From NCBI RefSeq assembly GCF_001584145.1, contig NZ_CP013232.1, positions 5,518,001-5,582,000 on the forward strand: a DNA stretch of 64,000 nt. Reading direction: 5' to 3'. Below the pieces are notes generated by a model that saw only the letters and a program-made list of their open reading frames with translations, ran no database searches and was not told where the DNA came from. Position numbers and translations under genes: made by a program. This DNA is from Collimonas fungivorans (GTDB lineage Bacteria > Pseudomonadota > Gammaproteobacteria > Burkholderiales > Burkholderiaceae_D). The stretch's first letter is position 1, and the number at the start of each line of letters is the position of its first letter. Below, piece by piece: positions 60,696-64,000 of the stretch.

Positions 60696-61769
60696 TTAGA
60701 AGCGGTGCTGGATGCCGGCGATGACGCCGGTCTGGCTGCTGCCGTAGGCAATATCGTCACGCGACAAGCCGACCAGCTGCGAATTCTTCGCTTTGGCATA
60801 GGCCGCGCTCAGATACAGGTCGGTGCGTTTCGACAGTGCATACTTGCCGCGCACCGAATACATGATCGGATCGGCATCCTTGCCGCTGGCGACGTTCTTG
60901 ATGTTCTGGTAGTAGATGGCGCCGATCAGCGTCACTACCGGCGTCACCTTGTAGCTGGCGCCGCCCCAGAAGAAATCGCTGCGCAGGTCGGCTGCATTCG
61001 ACGCCAGCGTCTTCTTGTAGTTGCGATAACCCAGGCTCAGGCTCAGGTTGCTGCCGAGCTGGTAATTGCCCGCCAGGTGGATGGTGGTGGCCTTGTCGTA
61101 AGCACTGTTGGTGGCGCTGGCGGCAGTGCCGTTGACCCGGTCGAATGTCGCCGCGATGCGGAACGGGCCGCTTTCGTAGCCCACACCCACGTCATATTTT
61201 GCGCTGTCGCTGGTGCTGCCAGCCGTCTCGCCAAAGCCATAGGTAGCGCCCAGCTTGAAGTCGCCGAACTTGCCCTGGTACTTGATGATGTTCGGCTGGT
61301 TGGTCGGCATGCCATCCTTGCGGCCACCGGTGGCGCCAGCGGAAGTCACCCATGAATACTGGGCCGAATAACCCATGGGGTCGAACGGCAGGATGAAATC
61401 ATAGGTAGTGGTGAAAGAGCGGCCCAGCACTACTTTACCGAAGCTGCCTTCCAGGCCGACATTGGCCTGGCGGTTGAACAGCAGGCCGGCGCTGTCGAAT
61501 TCGCCGGTATCGGTCTTGAAACCGTTTTCCAGCTGGAATACGGCTTTCAGGCCGCCGCCCAGGTCCTCGGTACCGCGAAAGCCGATGCGCGACGTATTCG
61601 TGGCGCCCGAGCTCAGGCGCACCAGGCCGTCCTTGTTGGCATTGGCGTTGTTCACATACTCGACCCCGGTATCGATGATGCCGTAGACGGTGACGCTGGT
61701 CTGGGCGTAAGCGCCGGATGCCAGCGTGCCGAGTGCGGCCAGTGTTGCCGCCAGGTATTTTCTCTTCAT
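60696..61769 (-). CDS. Gram-negative porin (OmpC-like, betaproteobacterial type)
   Basis: A 357-residue outer-membrane trimeric porin. Signal peptide MKRKYLAATLAALGTLASGA, cleavage before QTSVTVYG; mature start QTSVTVYGIIDTGVEYVNN is the classic betaproteobacterial porin opening, and the protein ends in phenylalanine (IAGIQHRF) as needed for BAM insertion. The constriction loop region GLEGSFGKVVLGR follows near residue 125. The ATG has GGAGGAA. Terminated by its own hairpin. Confidence 0.93.
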   Translation of the reverse strand: MKRKYLAATLAALGTLASGAYAQTSVTVYGIIDTGVEYVNNANANKDGLVRLSSGATNTSRIGFRGTEDLGGGLKAVFQLENGFKTDTGEFDSAGLLFNRQANVGLEGSFGKVVLGRSFTTTYDFILPFDPMGYSAQYSWVTSAGATGGRKDGMPTNQPNIIKYQGKFGDFKLGATYGFGETAGSTSDSAKYDVGVGYESGPFRIAATFDRVNGTAASATNSAYDKATTIHLAGNYQLGSNLSLSLGYRNYKKTLASNAADLRSDFFWGGASYKVTPVVTLIGAIYYQNIKNVASGKDADPIMYSVRGKYALSKRTDLYLSAAYAKAKNSQLVGLSRDDIAYGSSQTGVIAGIQHRF

Positions 61770-61916
61770 TGTTGTTCCTCCGTTGTGTAATATTTTTTTG
61801 TTGGCTGTGCGGTTGCGGCTAAGCTGCACAAAGGCTTTTGTGTAACTTGTCTCCCTTCCCTATGGCTTATTGATACTTTCTTCAATCATGACAAAACTTG
61901 TTTATCCATCGCTCTC

Positions 61917-61944
61917 GTAGGGTGGGCACAGGTGCCCACCCTAC
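61917..61944. repeat. GTAGGGTGGGCAC REP-like palindrome
   Basis: Perfect arms GTAGGGTGGGCAC / GTGCCCACCCTAC with a 2-base loop. It directly abuts the stop codon of the ABC ATPase gene on its downstream side. Confidence 0.92.
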
Positions 61945-63036
61945 CTAGAAGGCCCACAGCGCGTCTTGCGGTAGCTGCAGCCAGTACTCGCCCGGCGCCA
62001 GCCGGTGCCGGGCGTAGGCGCGCAGCACGGTGCTGTCGGCGCTGCTGGCGGCAGCGTTGCGGAACACGCATTCCCAGCGGTCGCCCAGGTACATACAGGT
62101 CGACAGCGGCAGCTTGATAGCGTTGTCCACCTGCGTAGCGGAGATGTTGACCTGCTCGACGCGGATGATGGCGACCGCATCCTTGTCGCCGCTGCAGATG
62201 GTCGGCCCGCGCAGCGTTGCCTTGACGTCGCCGCCTTCGACCTGCAGCAGGGCATGGCCGCCGTCACGTTCCAGCACCTTGGCCGGCAGGCGGTTGTTGC
62301 TGCCCATGAACTCGGCGGTGAACAGGGTGTCCGGCGTTTCGTACATGCTTTGCGGCGTGCCCTGCTGTTCGATCTTGCCGTTGTTGAGCAGCAGGATGCG
62401 ATCGGAAATCGCCATCGCTTCGGCCTGGTCGTGGGTCACCATCAGCGCCGACAAACCGAGCCGCACGATCAGCTCGCGCAGGAAGGCGCGTGCTTCTTCG
62501 CGCAGCTTGGCGTCGAGGTTGGACAGCGGCTCGTCCAGCAGGATCACCGGCGGGTTGTACACCAGCGCGCGGGCGATGGCGACCCGTTGCTGCTGGCCAC
62601 CCGACAGCTGATGCGGGAAGCGGTCGCCCAGGTGGCCGAGGCCGAGCTGGCCCAGCACTGTCTTGACGCGGGCGGCGATGTCGCTGCTGTTCATCTTGCG
62701 CAGCTTCAGGCCGTAGCCGACATTGTCGGAAACCGTCTTGTGCGGCCACAGCGCATAGGACTGGAACACCAGTCCCAGGTTGCGCTCTTCTGCCGGGATC
62801 TCCAGCTTGCGCTGGCCGTCGAACATGGCGCGCTCGCCGATCTGTATGCTGCCCGACTTCGGCGATTCCAGGCCGGCTACCGCGCGCAGCAAGGTGGTCT
62901 TGCCGCTGCCGGAAGGACCCAGCAGGGCCACCACTTCGCCGCGTTGCAATTCCATCGACACGCCCTTGAGGATGGGATTGGCGCTGGCGCCGCTGCCGTA
63001 GTCGAGATGCAGGTTGTTGACACTTAATTCGCTCAT
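61945..63036 (-). CDS. ABC transporter ATP-binding protein (Fbp/Pot/Phn type)
   Basis: A 363-residue ATPase. Walker A GPSGSGKT, Q-loop LVFQSYALWPHKT, signature QLSGGQQQRVAIARAL, Walker B VILLDEPLSNLD and the H-loop VTHDQAEA are present, followed by a TOBE-like C-terminal domain (residues ~240-363). FbpC (ferric iron), PotA and PhnT (2-aminoethylphosphonate) are close relatives and cannot be separated by eye. It lies 27 bases after the permease gene and is the last gene of that operon. Confidence 0.87.
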   Translation of the reverse strand: MSELSVNNLHLDYGSGASANPILKGVSMELQRGEVVALLGPSGSGKTTLLRAVAGLESPKSGSIQIGERAMFDGQRKLEIPAEERNLGLVFQSYALWPHKTVSDNVGYGLKLRKMNSSDIAARVKTVLGQLGLGHLGDRFPHQLSGGQQQRVAIARALVYNPPVILLDEPLSNLDAKLREEARAFLRELIVRLGLSALMVTHDQAEAMAISDRILLLNNGKIEQQGTPQSMYETPDTLFTAEFMGSNNRLPAKVLERDGGHALLQVEGGDVKATLRGPTICSGDKDAVAIIRVEQVNISATQVDNAIKLPLSTCMYLGDRWECVFRNAAASSADSTVLRAYARHRLAPGEYWLQLPQDALWAF

Positions 63037-63063
63037 GATGATTTCCTGATTGTGTGGTGCAAC

Positions 63064-64000
63064 TTAGTCGTGCAGCTTGACGCCAAAGCGCAGCGCAATG
63101 CCGAGGCCGATGGCCACCAGCGTGATGTTGATGAAGGAGAGAGTGGCGACCAGGTCGACCGAGCCGGAAGCCCACAGCGACACGATCAGCGCGCCGATCA
63201 CTTCGGTGCCCGGCGAGAGCAGGTAGACGCCGGTCGAATATTCGCGTTCGAAGATCAGGAACACCATCAGCCAGGCGCCCAGCACGCCGTAGCGCACCAG
63301 CGGCAGCGTCACGTCGCGTGTCACCTGCGAGCGGCGGGCGCCGACTGCGCGCGCCGCTTCTTCCAGCTCCGGGCCGACCTGCAGCAGCGCCGTGGTGATC
63401 AGGCGCAAGCCATACGCCAGCCACACCACCGAGTAAGCCAGCCACACCGAGAAGATGGTGGAGCGCAGTTCGCGCAGTTGCGGAATCACGTGCTCCACCA
63501 GCCACTGCGCCACTACGTTGTCGTAGCCCTTCAGCATGTTGTCGAGGAACGACGGCACGAACAGGAACACCCACAGGAATGACAAGCCGGCCAGCAAACC
63601 CGGCACGGCGCGCGGGATCAGCACGCTGTAGTCGAGGAAACGGGTGATGCCGTCCGACTTGCGATGCATCGCCAGCGCGATGCAGCAGTAGCAGGCCACC
63701 GCGATCGCGCCGCCGATGACGCCGATCAGGATGGTGTTGACGATGCCGCGCACCAGCGCCGGCTGTTCCCAGATATCGCGGAAGTGCTGCAAGGTGAAAG
63801 TGTCGATCAGCGATACGCCGTAACCCCAGTGCGAGACAAACGCGCGCAGGGCAATGCCGGACAGCGGAATCACGATCGTGAAAATCAGCCAGACCGCGAT
63901 CAGGCCGAACGCCAGCCATTTCCACTTGCCCAGCGGCAGCGCCTTCTGGCGTGCGCCCTTGCCCTTGATCGAGACATATTTATTGGCCGAACGCAGCAGC
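63064..64000 (-). CDS. ABC transporter permease, FbpB/ThiP type (partial, 5' end beyond window)
   Basis: The last ~312 residues of a permease. The frame stays open to the window edge, so the ATG-like start at 63873 is internal. About seven membrane helices are visible and the binding-protein-dependent transport motif EEAARAVGARRSQVTRDVTLP lies about 80 residues from the end (shortened form: EAARAVGARRSQVTRDV). A cytoplasmic linker KYVSIKGKGARQK followed by a helix at the edge suggests the second half of a fused two-domain permease of ~550 residues, as in FbpB. Substrate ferric iron, phosphonate or similar. Confidence 0.85.
   Translation of the reverse strand, partial: LLRSANKYVSIKGKGARQKALPLGKWKWLAFGLIAVWLIFTIVIPLSGIALRAFVSHWGYGVSLIDTFTLQHFRDIWEQPALVRGIVNTILIGVIGGAIAVACYCCIALAMHRKSDGITRFLDYSVLIPRAVPGLLAGLSFLWVFLFVPSFLDNMLKGYDNVVAQWLVEHVIPQLRELRSTIFSVWLAYSVVWLAYGLRLITTALLQVGPELEEAARAVGARRSQVTRDVTLPLVRYGVLGAWLMVFLIFEREYSTGVYLLSPGTEVIGALIVSLWASGSVDLVATLSFINITLVAIGLGIALRFGVKLHD

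Noticed and set aside
62264..63925. 553-codon minus-strand frame across ABC ATPase and permease genes
   Set aside because: Out-of-frame shadow spanning two real genes; Arg/Ala/Gly-rich without motifs.

Overview
The window reads as a stretch of chromosome from a betaproteobacterium of the order Burkholderiales, most likely family Oxalobacteraceae (Collimonas-like). This rests on protein similarity recalled from memory and on the gene order mnmG-rsmG-parA-parB-atpIBEFHAGDC; no database search was possible. Coding density is high. No rRNA, tRNA, CRISPR array, transposase gene or prophage was recognised.

Left part (1-8.7 kb): a polyamine/GABA block (binding protein cut by the window edge, ATPase, GabT, divergent MocR-type regulator), a PheC-like periplasmic cyclohexadienyl dehydratase, an SGNH hydrolase, a class-III-like PPK2 kinase, a CoA-binding protein and an amino-acid binding lipoprotein. 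8.7-15.8 kb is the complete F1Fo ATP synthase operon on the minus strand, with a strong promoter, a U-rich repeat before atpE and a UUCG-capped terminator. 16-21.5 kb is the segregation/tRNA-modification block: parB, parA, a LysE exporter, rsmG, mnmG, then two perfect parS palindromes 60 bp apart. 21.5-27.4 kb holds a TSUP exporter and a branched-chain amino acid type ABC transporter (livG-livF-binding protein-livH-livM). 27.5-31.9 kb holds a GMC oxidoreductase, MmsA and a divergent LysR regulator.

The most striking region is 31.94-32.78 kb: an 840-bp AT-rich gene-free stretch with four perfect DnaA boxes, several near-perfect ones, and two copies of a ~165-bp direct repeat. Each copy carries an AT-rich tract, four TAG DnaA-trios and a DnaA box in the arrangement of the bacterial basal origin unwinding system. 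I interpret it as the chromosomal origin (oriC) with a duplicated unwinding module. The nearby parAB/parS and the strong minus-strand bias of genes to its left agree with this. The dnaA gene is not in the window. Directly beside it lies an aspartate carbamoyltransferase with an unusual N-terminal helix-turn-helix-like extension.

Right part (34-64 kb): an AsmA-family protein; a DUF3300 lipoprotein with a long Asn/Gln/Pro-rich tail; PutA with a divergent Lrp-type regulator; a periplasmic M20 amidohydrolase; a LacI-type regulator with a palindromic operator and gluconate kinase; a LysR regulator; a two-gene cassette of small proteins (105 and 37 aa); GTP-dependent PEP carboxykinase; a D-2-hydroxyacid dehydrogenase; an unknown 251-aa protein; a three-subunit FAD/3Fe-4S/cytochrome c sugar or gluconate dehydrogenase; a one-domain asparaginase; an M3 peptidase lipoprotein; a porin; and the ATPase and part of the permease of an Fbp/Phn-type ABC importer. 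Palindromic REP-like repeats with a GTAGGGTGGGCAC core are scattered between genes in this part; one has inserted into a terminator hairpin.
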